Origin: a virus
Direction: 5' to 3' (one strand)
Virus record (IMG/VR): IMGVR_UViG_3300030331_004412
Coordinates: 1 to 56,692 of that record
DNA length: 56,692 nucleotides
Shown: piece after piece, positions 48,679 to 56,383 of the stretch
How the letters are laid out: the number at the start of each line of letters is the position of its first letter
Numbering within the stretch: position 1 is the first letter of the stretch
Translations under genes and position numbers: made by a program
The notes under the pieces: model-generated
Database searches by the model: none
What the model was told of the DNA's origin: nothing
The model's input: the letters and a program-made list of their open reading frames with translations, nothing else

Positions 48679-48942
48679 TTACGGCCTATCAACCCTTACC
48701 CTAATAACAAATACATCTGGGTTGTCGGTGCTTACTAGGGTGTACTTAGTCCCCATGTAGTCATAGTATGACGTGTTGAGCACCATCTCGCGCTCAAAAT
48801 AAGACACAGGGTAAGCCCCATCCCAAACCGTTGGCACGATCAAGTCAAGATTGAATTTTTCAGGGTGTACAAAAACCTTTTTAGGAGTTGCACCACACCC
48901 AGTCAAAAACAAAATAGCCAATACTGTTTTGATAATCTTCAT
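48679..48942 (-). CDS. Lipoprotein
   Basis: An 87-aa protein starting at ATG 48942 (an upstream frame ATG gives a less signal-like start). KIIKTVLAILFLTGCGATPK is a lipoprotein signal peptide with lipobox LTGC; Cys16 would be lipidated. The mature part is a small beta domain (DLIVPTVWDGAYPVSYFERE; YTLVSTDNPDVFVIRVRV). It could block superinfection, or be the outer spanin partner of the coiled-coil protein. The next in-frame ORF is dockerin-like. Confidence 0.75.
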   Translation of the reverse strand: MKIIKTVLAILFLTGCGATPKKVFVHPEKFNLDLIVPTVWDGAYPVSYFEREMVLNTSYYDYMGTKYTLVSTDNPDVFVIRVRVDRP

Positions 48943-48947
48943 CAACA

Positions 48948-48955
48948 CTAAACTA
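48948..48955 (-). promoter_or_regulatory. Weak -7-like box TAGTTTAG
   Basis: On the minus strand TAGTTTAG lies five bases before the lipoprotein ATG, the same place as the leaderless boxes on the plus strand. It has one mismatch to TAnnTTTG. It could allow the lipoprotein to be expressed apart from the operon. Confidence 0.3.
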
Positions 48956-49012
48956 TGCATGCACTTAAGTAGCTGCAAGCCAATGCCGTATAATGATTAT
49001 TATGGGGTAAAG

Positions 49013-49522
49013 TTAGTAGTGATTTAGATCCCTAAAGTACAGCTTCCTGCAGTCTGAGTGCTCTGGCCACTTATCATCCTCTTCAACCTCCCCTTTCTTG
49101 ACCACTCGTGCTGTATCCCAGTATTCTTTCTTGTCCATCCATCCAATGATCCAACCCCTCCACCCTGTGTCGGTGAGGTTTACCTGCGCGAACACGTAGG
49201 TATCACACTGCTGGTGACTTCCGCTTTCATTTATGTGGACGCTGTACTTGTCTCGGGGGTATATCCTCTTGCCTCTTCTCTTGGTCTTGACGTCAATGGT
49301 GTAGCTACCAGTTTGTCCCTTCCACCTAACAAAATCGTAGTCCTTGCAGTTCTCCCTTGTCAACCCACTCAAAAACTTCTCCGCCATCTCCTCCCCTAGG
49401 TACCCAGCAAACCTACTCTCTTCGCTCTCGTCAATTGTCCACCCGTTGTTTCCGTGTGTCTTTGTGTTTGACTCGGCTCTGCGAATCATGTCTTCAGTTA
49501 TCTCGACCTCGTGGTATTTCAT
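49013..49522 (-). CDS. PD-(D/E)XK nuclease-like protein
   Basis: A 169-aa protein with the restriction-nuclease core: GYLGEEMAEKFLSG (Glu44/45), YDFVRW (Asp63) and TIDVKTKRR (Asp77-x-Lys79), then strand DTYVFAQVNLT. This is the G-x-x-G-E ... D ... D-x-K layout of PD-(D/E)XK enzymes related to restriction endonucleases. It may degrade host DNA or process replication intermediates. Overlaps the preceding gene by 29 nt; followed by a 70-nt gap before the lipoprotein. Confidence 0.7.
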   Translation of the reverse strand: MKYHEVEITEDMIRRAESNTKTHGNNGWTIDESEESRFAGYLGEEMAEKFLSGLTRENCKDYDFVRWKGQTGSYTIDVKTKRRGKRIYPRDKYSVHINESGSHQQCDTYVFAQVNLTDTGWRGWIIGWMDKKEYWDTARVVKKGEVEEDDKWPEHSDCRKLYFRDLNHY

Positions 49523-49730
49523 TGAACTCTCTGCATATGCTTTTGATTAGATCTAATTCTTCAAACATTTCTTTTCTCAAGGACATTAGCTTGTCCAAAA
49601 CCTCGTCGTAATTAGAGATGGGTTCTCCATCAGCATTGTGCAGGGACTCATACATTTCGTTTATCAATGCATGCACCCTCAAGCAACCTATGCTGTAGTA
49701 CTCACTAAGACTTTGCTTAGATCTCTCCAT
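49494..49730 (-). CDS. Helical hypothetical protein
   Basis: A 78-aa helical, acidic protein (RVHALINEMYESLHNADGEP; YDEVLDKLMSLRKEMFEELD). Lies between two nuclease genes and overlaps both, so it is probably translated with them. No family recognised; could be an accessory subunit. Confidence 0.6.
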   Translation of the reverse strand: MERSKQSLSEYYSIGCLRVHALINEMYESLHNADGEPISNYDEVLDKLMSLRKEMFEELDLIKSICREFNEIPRGRDN

Positions 49731-50178
49731 TCTTTATTGACGTAAGGATTTCTTGAATGGCTTGATCGACCTGACCACTATTCTTCGCGAGGAATATAAT
49801 GGTTTTTGAATCTGTTCCCATCAGGTGTTGCATGAAAAGTTTCCATCTCATTGGAAAGTCATGGTGTGATGGGAGGTATCCTTTGGTCTCGATAATCCAA
49901 TCGTGATCCCTACCTACAAAGTCTGGCTTGTATGTAATCGGACGAATCAAAGAGTTGGACCTGTCTGCCATCTCTTTGCCCTTAGCGGTCATCTTGAAGT
50001 ACTTGTTTTTGAACCTGAACTTGTCCATCAGCACGTACTGATGTTCCTCATAGTCAAAAGCTAGCCCGTATTGCTTGAGTTGATCCGCACAATACTTTTC
50101 AAGAGAAGAAGCATATCGGCCCAGCTGCTTCTTACGAGCGCTGGACCTCTTTTTTGTTGTCTTCCTCTGTCTCTTCAT
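49717..50178 (-). CDS. Endonuclease I-like resolvase (PD-(D/E)XK)
   Basis: A 153-aa nuclease: strongly basic N-terminus (KRQRKTTKKRSSARKKQL), then helix SSLEKYCADQLK with a Glu, ITYKPDFVGR (Asp86) and WIIETKGYL (Glu97-x-Lys99). The order E ... PDF ... ExK is that of T7 endonuclease I-like Holliday-junction resolvases. It probably trims branched DNA produced by the phage recombination genes before packaging. Confidence 0.75.
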   Translation of the reverse strand: MKRQRKTTKKRSSARKKQLGRYASSLEKYCADQLKQYGLAFDYEEHQYVLMDKFRFKNKYFKMTAKGKEMADRSNSLIRPITYKPDFVGRDHDWIIETKGYLPSHHDFPMRWKLFMQHLMGTDSKTIIFLAKNSGQVDQAIQEILTSIKNGEI

Positions 50179-50209
50179 CTATCGAAGGTATCAAAGGAAG
50201 TTTTAGAAA

Positions 50210-52015
50210 TCAAGGCAGTGTGGAAAGGAAGTCGTCATTGATCGGCATCTGCACAGCCTCCTCAAAAACAAACGTGTTGAAGAACGCGCTCTTTCCAATC
50301 CTTGTGTTGAAGCCTGTGTGTGACAAATTCATGACAAGATAGTACGGGTCTTCCAGCGGTGTTGGCGACCCTCCCGTCTCTACCTCTCGGACTTTTCTTA
50401 TATGCAATTCACTCATCCTGCGTATGTTAGGGTCCATTGCTTGAACCTTTCGATGAATAGTGATGAAGCAATCTGCCCTGTTCACAAACTTTCCCCCACC
50501 CTCTGTGTCCTCCGCGTATGGGGCCACGGGCAATCCATCATCTCCTTTGCGTCGCTGCGCTTCTGTCACGGCGTGCATGTTGAGCCACACTGCCACATCA
50601 TGCGCCTTGCTGAACGTCAAAAGCTCTGACGCTGCCTCATAGTGATACTCATGAGACGAAACTCCTTTGCCCCCCATGTCCAGCTTCAGGCTGTTGTATG
50701 GGTCTATGAACATGGCGTCAACCTCCTGCTGCCTCATGATCTTCTCCATGAACACAATCAAATCGCTGTAGCTGTAGACCTGATTGTTGTTGATGACGGT
50801 GAAGTGATCCTGCACCCAGCTGTATGATTTCTTTCTTTCCCCATATGTCATGCTGGACACAGGCTTGTCCAACAAGAACTGCATGATTGTCATCTTGATT
50901 GTGGCTGTCTTGTTTTCAGACGAGTACAGCACCCACCGCCACCCATGTCTGATCGCAGAGTTCGTGATGAGATACAGCATCGTTGTGGTCTTGCCAACAT
51001 TTGAGTGTCCGTTGACAATCACAAACTCCTTCTTGTACCTGAAGTGCTTATCAAACAAAGGCTCTCCTGTGTCCAAGCCTATCTCAACCTTTCCTTTAGA
51101 GTAATCATCAATCCATCGGAAGTCTTCGTCACCCGAGGATATGAAAGACATGTCTCCGTCGTTGAGCCTGAGTTCCCGTTGAGCCGACTTCTCATTGTCA
51201 ATCAAATCTTTGATGGGCATCCCCTTCCCGTTCTCTACCCCATCCATGATCGTTTTCATGGCATGCTCCTCAGACTCGATATCCCTTTTGCATATCTCCC
51301 TGAACAAAACGCGGACAGCCTCGTCCTGTTCCATCCTACCAGCAGCTATGTACCCGCCGCACAGCCTTGATGCCTTGACCAGCATGCTGTGCTTCTCCCC
51401 ATCCTCCGCGTTGCGGATCATGCGAGCGGCTAGGTTGAGCTTCATGTAGTCGGTGTACTTGTAGCTCTCGTTGGAGGGGACCTGAGCTTCAGCCATCTCT
51501 GTTGTGAAGTGGCCAAACTTTTTGCAATCATCCTTGATGATGATGTCTGGGTCGTGTGACTCAAAGCAAGCTCTCGACTCGTTGATCCCTGACTCGTCTA
51601 GCTCTAGCCCATGGGTCCTGTCAAAGTATTTGACCAGTGCCCTGAAGTGATCCCTGTGCCGTTCTGGATTGGTAATCTTCACCAGCGCCTTGACACCAGT
51701 TCCACTAGGCGAGGTCCAGCATGAGTAAACGTAGTCGTCTGTAGCCAAAGACCTTTTGGTGGAGTCTACATCAACGTGGTCAAAGTCCAACACAATCAAT
51801 CCCGAGTGCTCAAACAGAGCGTCGTCGTTTCTAGACGAAAACTCCCCGCTGAAACAAACAACGGGGAGCTCTTTCTTTTTGTCTTTGTTGCCTGACCTTA
51901 TGCTGTCAATCTTCGTACTCGACTTTCCATTCTGAATGCGTTGTAGTGCGGTTGTCAGGTGGAGGTGGTGTGGATTCTCCTTGTCGAATACGTCTTTGAA
52001 TATCGTTACTTTCAT
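50210..52015 (-). CDS. Primase-helicase (VirE/BT4734-type N-domain)
   Basis: A 601-aa replication protein. The N-terminal 200 residues (KVTIFKDVF; PVVCFSGEFSSRNDDALFEH; SGLIVLDFDHVD; SPSGTGVKALVKI) match the VirE-N/BT4734 domain typical of Bacteroidota mobile elements and thought to be primase-like. From about residue 320 it is a RecA-type helicase: Walker A GHSNVGKTT (336-344) and Walker B MFIDPYNS. The start is kept at 52015 because family members begin with this motif, although that overlaps the previous gene by 110 nt. It is the main replication enzyme in the window. Confidence 0.85.
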   Translation of the reverse strand: MKVTIFKDVFDKENPHHLHLTTALQRIQNGKSSTKIDSIRSGNKDKKKELPVVCFSGEFSSRNDDALFEHSGLIVLDFDHVDVDSTKRSLATDDYVYSCWTSPSGTGVKALVKITNPERHRDHFRALVKYFDRTHGLELDESGINESRACFESHDPDIIIKDDCKKFGHFTTEMAEAQVPSNESYKYTDYMKLNLAARMIRNAEDGEKHSMLVKASRLCGGYIAAGRMEQDEAVRVLFREICKRDIESEEHAMKTIMDGVENGKGMPIKDLIDNEKSAQRELRLNDGDMSFISSGDEDFRWIDDYSKGKVEIGLDTGEPLFDKHFRYKKEFVIVNGHSNVGKTTTMLYLITNSAIRHGWRWVLYSSENKTATIKMTIMQFLLDKPVSSMTYGERKKSYSWVQDHFTVINNNQVYSYSDLIVFMEKIMRQQEVDAMFIDPYNSLKLDMGGKGVSSHEYHYEAASELLTFSKAHDVAVWLNMHAVTEAQRRKGDDGLPVAPYAEDTEGGGKFVNRADCFITIHRKVQAMDPNIRRMSELHIRKVREVETGGSPTPLEDPYYLVMNLSHTGFNTRIGKSAFFNTFVFEEAVQMPINDDFLSTLP

Positions 52016-52268
52016 TGTCTTTTGCGATCATAAGGAGGATCAGGTAGCCAGCCAGATCTTGCAGAGTATCCTCTGTATCGTCGATGTAGCCCGCGTTCAT
52101 GATCCGCTTCAACTTGTCATCAATCCTAGCCTTTATGCTAGTGACAGCATTGCATTTAGAAAATACGTTCAGGGGTTCAAGAGCCGCGTCCCCATAGCGT
52201 GCGTTCTTGTTGAGAAGTAGGTTCTCAATCTTCTTGCACTTACTTTTTATCTTGCTCCTTGTGTTCAT
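51906..52268 (-). CDS. Conserved 'ARYGDAALEPLNVFSK' phage protein
   Basis: A 120-aa protein. NARYGDAALEPLNVFSKC followed by IKARIDDKLKRIMNAG and DTLQDLAGYLILLMI matches a small conserved protein of many phages (ARYGDxAL ... RIDDKLxR ... ExxxxDLxGYLxLL), of unknown function but near nucleotide-metabolism and replication genes. The Pro-rich tail (ESTPPPPDNRTTTH) is encoded in DNA that also encodes the primase N-terminus in another frame. Confidence 0.75.
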   Translation of the reverse strand: MNTRSKIKSKCKKIENLLLNKNARYGDAALEPLNVFSKCNAVTSIKARIDDKLKRIMNAGYIDDTEDTLQDLAGYLILLMIAKDNESNDIQRRIRQGESTPPPPDNRTTTHSEWKVEYED

Positions 52269-52527
52269 TCAACGTGAGATTAGATGTGCCCACAACTTTG
52301 GTGGAAAGTACTTCCCTGATAATGATATGCTTGTCTGACTTTGCATTCTTGCCGTAAAGCTCTTGCTCAAGGCGATGCATTGTTTTGTAATCGTGTCTTG
52401 TGATGTCGCTAGGGTTGCGAAACACAGACACTACCCACACGACTCGCTCGTGCACGACCTTGCGTTTTTTGAAGGCGACACGAGCGGTCATGTAGTAGAT
52501 AGGGGCTCCCTTAGAAAGGGAGGTCAT
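52240..52527 (-). CDS. Hypothetical replication-region protein
   Basis: A 95-aa basic protein from ATG 52527 (overlapping the SSB-like stop); an upstream start would cover most of that gene's C-terminus and is unlikely. IYYMTARVAFKKRKVVHERV, WVVSVFRNPSDITRHDY and a basic tail. Predicted small alpha/beta fold. No family. Overlaps the next gene by 29 nt, so it is a coupled member of the replication operon. Confidence 0.6.
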   Translation of the reverse strand: MTSLSKGAPIYYMTARVAFKKRKVVHERVVWVVSVFRNPSDITRHDYKTMHRLEQELYGKNAKSDKHIIIREVLSTKVVGTSNLTLNEHKEQDKK

Positions 52528-52810
52528 CGGTCGCTGCCGCTGCTTGCTTTGCTGCTCGCTTATCCTTTGCCGCTTGGCTGTTTGGATCGAACACTCGGCA
52601 GCATGCCTTGCCGCTCTTGGACATGAACATGGTGACATACAAGTTGCCACCCTGCCCTTGCTCGTTGCGCTTGGTTGCGTACTTCTGGATCATTTCCTGA
52701 AGCTCTGTGTCTTTAAATCGGACACTCCAAGACATCAACTGCCCGTCATCATTGTGACGAGGCTCTTCGGCGTACCCTACGAGTACTGAATCATATTGCT
52801 TTTCGCTCAT
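52511..52810 (-). CDS. Small SSB-like ssDNA-binding protein
   Basis: A 99-aa protein: strands (DSVLVGYAEEPRH; SWSVRFKDTELQEM; GGNLYVTMFMSKSG) that would suit a small OB-like fold, then an Ala/Lys-rich linker and the acidic tip DDLPF (95-99). That tip closely matches the DDDIPF end of bacterial SSB, which recruits repair and replication proteins. Sits between the exonuclease and primase-helicase. Fold is inferred; the tip is directly visible. Confidence 0.65.
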   Translation of the reverse strand: MSEKQYDSVLVGYAEEPRHNDDGQLMSWSVRFKDTELQEMIQKYATKRNEQGQGGNLYVTMFMSKSGKACCRVFDPNSQAAKDKRAAKQAAAATDDLPF

Positions 52811-52902
52811 TAGTAAAATAGATTAAATAAAAATTGGTCTACGGTATAGATGATTATGCCGATGAGGGCAAACTTACGGAGTTTACACCACAAATTCTGC
52901 AT
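52810..52902 (-). CDS. 30-aa membrane micro-protein
   Basis: ATG at 52902 to TAA overlapping the SSB-like start as TAATG. Sequence MQNLWCKLRKFALIGIII then YTVDQFLFNLFY: a basic stub, then a hydrophobic helix. It fills the only gap in the replication operon and overlaps the exonuclease end by 20 nt. It could be a real membrane peptide or a coupling device for the next gene. Not testable from sequence alone. Confidence 0.45.
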   Translation of the reverse strand: MQNLWCKLRKFALIGIIIYTVDQFLFNLFY

Positions 52903-53647
52903 AATGCTTCTCAGTTTTTTGATTGGTTCTCAGCCAAGTCTGTATGTTTTCTACTGCCTGATGGTATTTCATCTCCCCTGAAAACAGGGTTTCTTCTGAG
53001 CACTTAACGTCCGCAGGATAGAACGGGTATGCCTTCTCCTGAACCAACCACCAGAACTCTTTTATGCCAAAGACCTTTGTGTAGATATACGCTTGAATGT
53101 CATAGCTGAATGACCGCACGTCATACCTGAACTTTTCAATGGATCGGGATGACTTCGAGTCAATGATGCTGTCGTCTTGAAGGCAATCAAGATACCCTTT
53201 CAGTGGCACGCCATCAAGGTCTACGTTGAACTCAACCTGATACTTGCCTCCCGCGAACCTCTTGTCGTACAGCCCGCAGTCCTTGAGTCTCTGAATCATC
53301 TCGTGCGCCTTCTGCCAGTCCTCCATGGACACTAGCTCTTTGGCTTCAGCTTTCTCTGCTTGCTCAGCTTTCCATTCTTTGTACTTCTTCGTGGCTCTAG
53401 GATTTCGTCCACCGATGTCATCGACAACCAAGCTATCGTCAAGAGGAAAATATAAGTCATGGGCTTTTTCAGGTTCAAATAGAAGCATGTCATACAGCGA
53501 CCCAAAGAACAGAGCTTCGGATTCGCGCTTGAGTTCGCCCTTCATGTACATCTCCCAGAGACGCATGTCTCCGAGTGCATACTTGAGTGACGAGTAGGAC
53601 AGGTGAGGCTTCCCCACACGATCCTGTAATTGTTCTCTCATTGTCAT
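52883..53647 (-). CDS. RecE/Cas4-like exonuclease
   Basis: A 254-aa PD-(D/E)XK exonuclease (PDDEXK_1/RecE-like). HLSYSSLKYALGD at the start is typical; then YQVEFNVDLDGVPLKGYLDC (Glu139, Asp154), IIDSKSSRS (Asp163-x-Lys165) and YDIQAYIYT (Gln-x-x-x-Tyr). It would resect dsDNA 5' ends to give 3' ssDNA for the annealing protein encoded two genes earlier. Starts with ATGA overlap. Together they form a phage recombination pair. Confidence 0.85.
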   Translation of the reverse strand: MTMREQLQDRVGKPHLSYSSLKYALGDMRLWEMYMKGELKRESEALFFGSLYDMLLFEPEKAHDLYFPLDDSLVVDDIGGRNPRATKKYKEWKAEQAEKAEAKELVSMEDWQKAHEMIQRLKDCGLYDKRFAGGKYQVEFNVDLDGVPLKGYLDCLQDDSIIDSKSSRSIEKFRYDVRSFSYDIQAYIYTKVFGIKEFWWLVQEKAYPFYPADVKCSEETLFSGEMKYHQAVENIQTWLRTNQKTEKHYAEFVV

Positions 53648-53940
53648 TTTTTCTTCAGGATATACTGGGGCTCCCGCCCGTTTTTAATTAGCAACATATC
53701 GACAGCCTTCAGGGCATCTCGCTCAGTCATGTAGATTCTATCGAGCTTCTCGTGGTTCACCTCCTTGCGGACATGCCAGCACTCGGCGTCATCTGCACTG
53801 CACTTGTAAATGCCTTTATCGACTTTCGTTTTCTGCACCAAGTTCCAAGGGATAAACTTCTTTGTGTTTCCCCCAGTCTTGTTCGGAACAAGCAACCCCC
53901 TGTTGTTGCAGGTGATTACGTCTTTATTTTCTTTCACCAA
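53644..53940 (-). CDS. Hypothetical recombination-region protein
   Basis: A 98-aa basic protein (ITCNNRGLLVPNKTGGNTKK; IPWNLVQKTKVDKGIYKC; IYMTERDALKAVDMLLIKNG). No family. Overlapping stops and starts (ATGA) with the exonuclease and the zinc ribbon gene suggest a coupled partner of them. Confidence 0.6.
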   Translation of the reverse strand: MVKENKDVITCNNRGLLVPNKTGGNTKKFIPWNLVQKTKVDKGIYKCSADDAECWHVRKEVNHEKLDRIYMTERDALKAVDMLLIKNGREPQYILKKK

Positions 53941-54227
53941 AATGTTGTATCTACAAAGTCATCCAAGTATGCTGCATCAGTTTCACCGCAGTGCTTGCAG
54001 GTAATAGCAATGGTTTGAGACACATCAGCATTTTGTATCTTCAAGCATCTGCTACACTGAACAGCTTGAATCTCTGGTTCAATAACTTCCTCCTCAACCT
54101 CTTCAACTTCAACAACTTTTTTTCTTGGTATGGCTATTGTTTTGTAGTTGTCTTTGCCAAAGATTTTCTGTAAGTCTTCGTCACTGAACAGCGACTTGAA
54201 TGGCTTGCCGTCTATCAAATTGCTCAA
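53934..54227 (-). CDS. Zinc-ribbon protein
   Basis: A 97-aa protein with an acidic helical middle (VEVEEVEEEVIEPE) and four cysteines as CSRC (58-61) and CKHC (77-80), a typical zinc ribbon, ending DDFVDTTFW. Zinc ribbons of this type bind nucleic acid or proteins in replication complexes. ATGA overlap with the annealing protein. Function not identifiable beyond this. Confidence 0.65.
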   Translation of the reverse strand: MSNLIDGKPFKSLFSDEDLQKIFGKDNYKTIAIPRKKVVEVEEVEEEVIEPEIQAVQCSRCLKIQNADVSQTIAITCKHCGETDAAYLDDFVDTTFW

Positions 54228-54778
54228 CGAACAAACTTCTTGAGACCCGCCTTTTGCTTGTCTGTGAGTTGATCCCCGTACTTCTTCAAGATGCTGTCGT
54301 ATGCTTTCTGCTTGTCTGTCTGCGTCTTGATGTACCCCACAGCCTTGTCCATGATGTTCTCTACAGGTGCATCAAGAGCTTGAGAAAGCTTTTGCACATG
54401 CGGATTGTCTACCATCTCCTGCTGTTTGGCAATGGCTTCTTCCATCTCATTCGCTGATGCAATTGATGTGTCGATTCCAATCCCGAGCATAGCAAGGGCG
54501 CGTCCGACTGCGGAGGTCTCACAGTTCTCGACATAGCTTGTCTTGTTGATGTTGGATGAACCGCGCACCTCGTGTGCATGGCCTTGAGCGATGACGTCCC
54601 CTTCATCGTTCACAATGGTGCATTTGCACAGGCACTGCTCCGAGTCAATCATAGGAAACTCTGTGCGGATACCCCAAAGGTTGTACTTGTCTTCCTGACG
54701 AAAGAACTTGATGCGCTCGTTGACTTCAACGTACGCTTTGCCACGGATGTTCGTGGTCTTGAACTTGTAATTAGACAT
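54224..54778 (-). CDS. ssDNA-annealing protein candidate (ERF/Sak-like)
   Basis: A 184-aa protein. The core strands (KCTIVNDEGDVIAQGHAHEV) and the signature KTSYVENCETSAVGRALAML followed by GIDTSIASANEMEEA match phage proteins of the ERF/Rad52-like annealing group (NKTSxxENxETSAVGRALxxxG). The C-terminal 60 residues are helical and basic (KKYGDQLTDKQKAGLKKFVR). With the RecE-like exonuclease it would recombine phage DNA ends, for example to form concatemers. Exact subfamily uncertain. Confidence 0.7.
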   Translation of the reverse strand: MSNYKFKTTNIRGKAYVEVNERIKFFRQEDKYNLWGIRTEFPMIDSEQCLCKCTIVNDEGDVIAQGHAHEVRGSSNINKTSYVENCETSAVGRALAMLGIGIDTSIASANEMEEAIAKQQEMVDNPHVQKLSQALDAPVENIMDKAVGYIKTQTDKQKAYDSILKKYGDQLTDKQKAGLKKFVR

Positions 54779-54792
54779 GAATTAAAAATTGA

Positions 54793-55260
54793 TTACTTGA
54801 TCTCTTCTGATCTCGCATGGCGAAGATACAGCTCCTGTTCTCTTGTGTCCAAATCATTGATGAGTTTTTCTTTGATTTCCTCGGCCCATCGGATGATTTC
54901 ATTGAGGTTTTTTAGTTGTGTTCTTGCTGTCATATATGTTTGTGTCATTGGTTCGTGTCCTAGCGCATCAGCAACCTCAACAGCACATTGAAGTGCAGTC
55001 GAGAAGTACATCCTGTACTCTGGTGACCACCTGAAATAGCTCTCGTGCTGCTTTGTGTAGTGCACTATGGAGCTGTGGTCCATCCCCATCACCTTGCCTA
55101 TTACCATGACGGAAGCGAATGGCTTGACTCCGTTTGCTAGTGCCGCCTTGTGCTCAACGTTGTGTCTTTTCCTACTGTTTGTAATCTTGTAGTGCATACG
55201 TTTTTGATACAGCTTCATGGCCTGCGATACGAAGTCAATTCTTTTGTTACCCGTTTCCAT
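54793..55260 (-). CDS. DnaA domain IV-like DNA-binding protein
   Basis: A 155-aa protein. Residues 30-75 (RKRHNVEHKAALANGVKPFA then VIGKVMGMDHSSIVHYTK) resemble the DnaA domain IV helix-turn-helix, whose signature is GRDHSTVxHA, preceded by a helix with conserved basic residues. The remainder is a helical tail. No ATPase domain is present, so it cannot be a full initiator. It could bind the phage origin or DnaA boxes and recruit or hijack host DnaA/DnaB. The overlap with the previous gene is 14 nt. Confidence 0.65.
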   Translation of the reverse strand: METGNKRIDFVSQAMKLYQKRMHYKITNSRKRHNVEHKAALANGVKPFASVMVIGKVMGMDHSSIVHYTKQHESYFRWSPEYRMYFSTALQCAVEVADALGHEPMTQTYMTARTQLKNLNEIIRWAEEIKEKLINDLDTREQELYLRHARSEEIK

Positions 55261-55630
55261 TCACTCTGTCTTTGATGTACTCGAATATGGATAGGTAGTG
55301 CGCGATGATGCGTGCTCCTCGAACATGGTTTTCGTTTACCACCTTGATCACCTTGGAGTACGGGACAGGCTTCTGCTCGTGCTCGATGCCTAGCTGCAGC
55401 ATGTCCTCCTCCATGTCCTTCATGCAGACTATCTCCTCAACCTGTTCTTCCATCGTCTCTGTGATTGCTTCTATCAGGTCCATCACAATGTGAGATGGCC
55501 TGCGGTCAAGGAAAGAGTGCGTGTCCATTATCTCTAGGTCGGACATCACCATGCTTCTAGCCGCGTGTATTACCTCGTCTTGCTCAACGACGTCGTCGTC
55601 GGGTTGCCATTCGAGAATGTGTTGTATCAT
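55247..55630 (-). CDS. Hypothetical acidic early protein
   Basis: A 127-aa, Glu/Met/Ile-rich helical protein (MDLIEAITETMEEQVEEIVC; KVIKVVNENHVRGARIIAHY). No family recognised. ATGA overlap with the preceding gene. Acidic helices suggest a protein partner or inhibitor of a host factor, but this is only a guess from composition. Confidence 0.6.
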   Translation of the reverse strand: MIQHILEWQPDDDVVEQDEVIHAARSMVMSDLEIMDTHSFLDRRPSHIVMDLIEAITETMEEQVEEIVCMKDMEEDMLQLGIEHEQKPVPYSKVIKVVNENHVRGARIIAHYLSIFEYIKDRVNGNG

Positions 55631-55995
55631 GCTTGACGTTTTACATAGATGTTTTGTGGGGCCTTGTCAAAGAATGCCAGCAGTGCAGGGCATAGCCAAA
55701 ACTCAAAGCCATTGCCTTGTGGGTATTGCTTGAAGTACTCTACGTTGTAGAAGTGTCCATCGTACCCATCGCCCCTGTTCAGTGCGACATGCAGGTCATA
55801 CTCAGGGATAGGTGTAGCACCGAACACGATGTTGCAGGTGTCCTTGGATTGGTCCATGGCAAACCCGCTCATGAAGTCAAATACAACGTCAGCTCCTGCC
55901 ACGAAGGGTTCTTCTCTGATGTCTCGACTTTCGTCATCGAACATCCATGTGTTGTTCTTTCGGTATGCGTTTAGGTTGAAGAGTGCGTTAGCCAT
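55627..55995 (-). CDS. DUF6717-like early protein
   Basis: A 122-aa protein. NTWMFDDESRDIREEPFVAG at the start and EFWLCPALLAFFDKAPQNIY at the end match the DUF6717 pattern (WxFDDxxxxxxxEPFVxG ... GWLCPALxxxxxxAPxxIYV). The family is found in bacteria and phages; no activity is known. Overlaps the next gene by 8 nt. Confidence 0.7.
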   Translation of the reverse strand: MANALFNLNAYRKNNTWMFDDESRDIREEPFVAGADVVFDFMSGFAMDQSKDTCNIVFGATPIPEYDLHVALNRGDGYDGHFYNVEYFKQYPQGNGFEFWLCPALLAFFDKAPQNIYVKRQA

Positions 55996-56383
55996 AGATG
56001 GTTTTGTTTTTAGTTGTCATTTTCAAAAATTCTTGGTTGTCTACATTCGTGTCGTCGTCTGTAAACCAGTAGGGATTCTTACGAGGGTTGTACTTGTATT
56101 GCGTCAACCCGTCCGTGTCTGTGAGATTTGACGATGGGGATTTCAAGTAGTTGATGTCTACCATGTCGCAGTCCACCCAAGCACAAACAGTTTTGTTTGA
56201 GCCCTCAAAGATTCTCCGAGCAGTCGATGGTTGATTGCCAAGCTTTGCTTTGTACATGACAATCTCCACTTTCTCGGGATCATAGTACTCTCTGTGTGTT
56301 CCGTTGTGCCTGTCTGTAACCTGCCACTTCTTGTAGTTAACACCTTTCCCAAGGTGAAACCTTACCCTGAATCTCTTTTTCAT
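55988..56383 (-). CDS. Conserved early phage protein
   Basis: A 131-aa protein: FRVRFHLGKGVNYKKWQV, REYYDPEKVEIVMYKAKLGN, RRIFEGSNKTVCAWVDCD. This pattern (RFHLxxGxxxxxWQV ... YYDPxxV ... ARxIxxGxxKTVCAWV) is a conserved hypothetical that I recognise from other phages. It likely acts early. Overlap with neighbours 4-8 nt. Confidence 0.7.
   Translation of the reverse strand: MKKRFRVRFHLGKGVNYKKWQVTDRHNGTHREYYDPEKVEIVMYKAKLGNQPSTARRIFEGSNKTVCAWVDCDMVDINYLKSPSSNLTDTDGLTQYKYNPRKNPYWFTDDDTNVDNQEFLKMTTKNKTIYG

Noticed and set aside
49058-49399. 113-aa plus-strand frame opposite the nuclease gene at 49013-49522
   Set aside because: The minus-strand frame contains a recognisable PD-(D/E)XK pattern; the plus frame is Leu/Pro/Ser-rich noise.
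55717-56131. Plus-strand frames opposite the early genes
   Set aside because: They overlap conserved minus-strand genes such as the DUF6717-like protein and lack any protein-like features.
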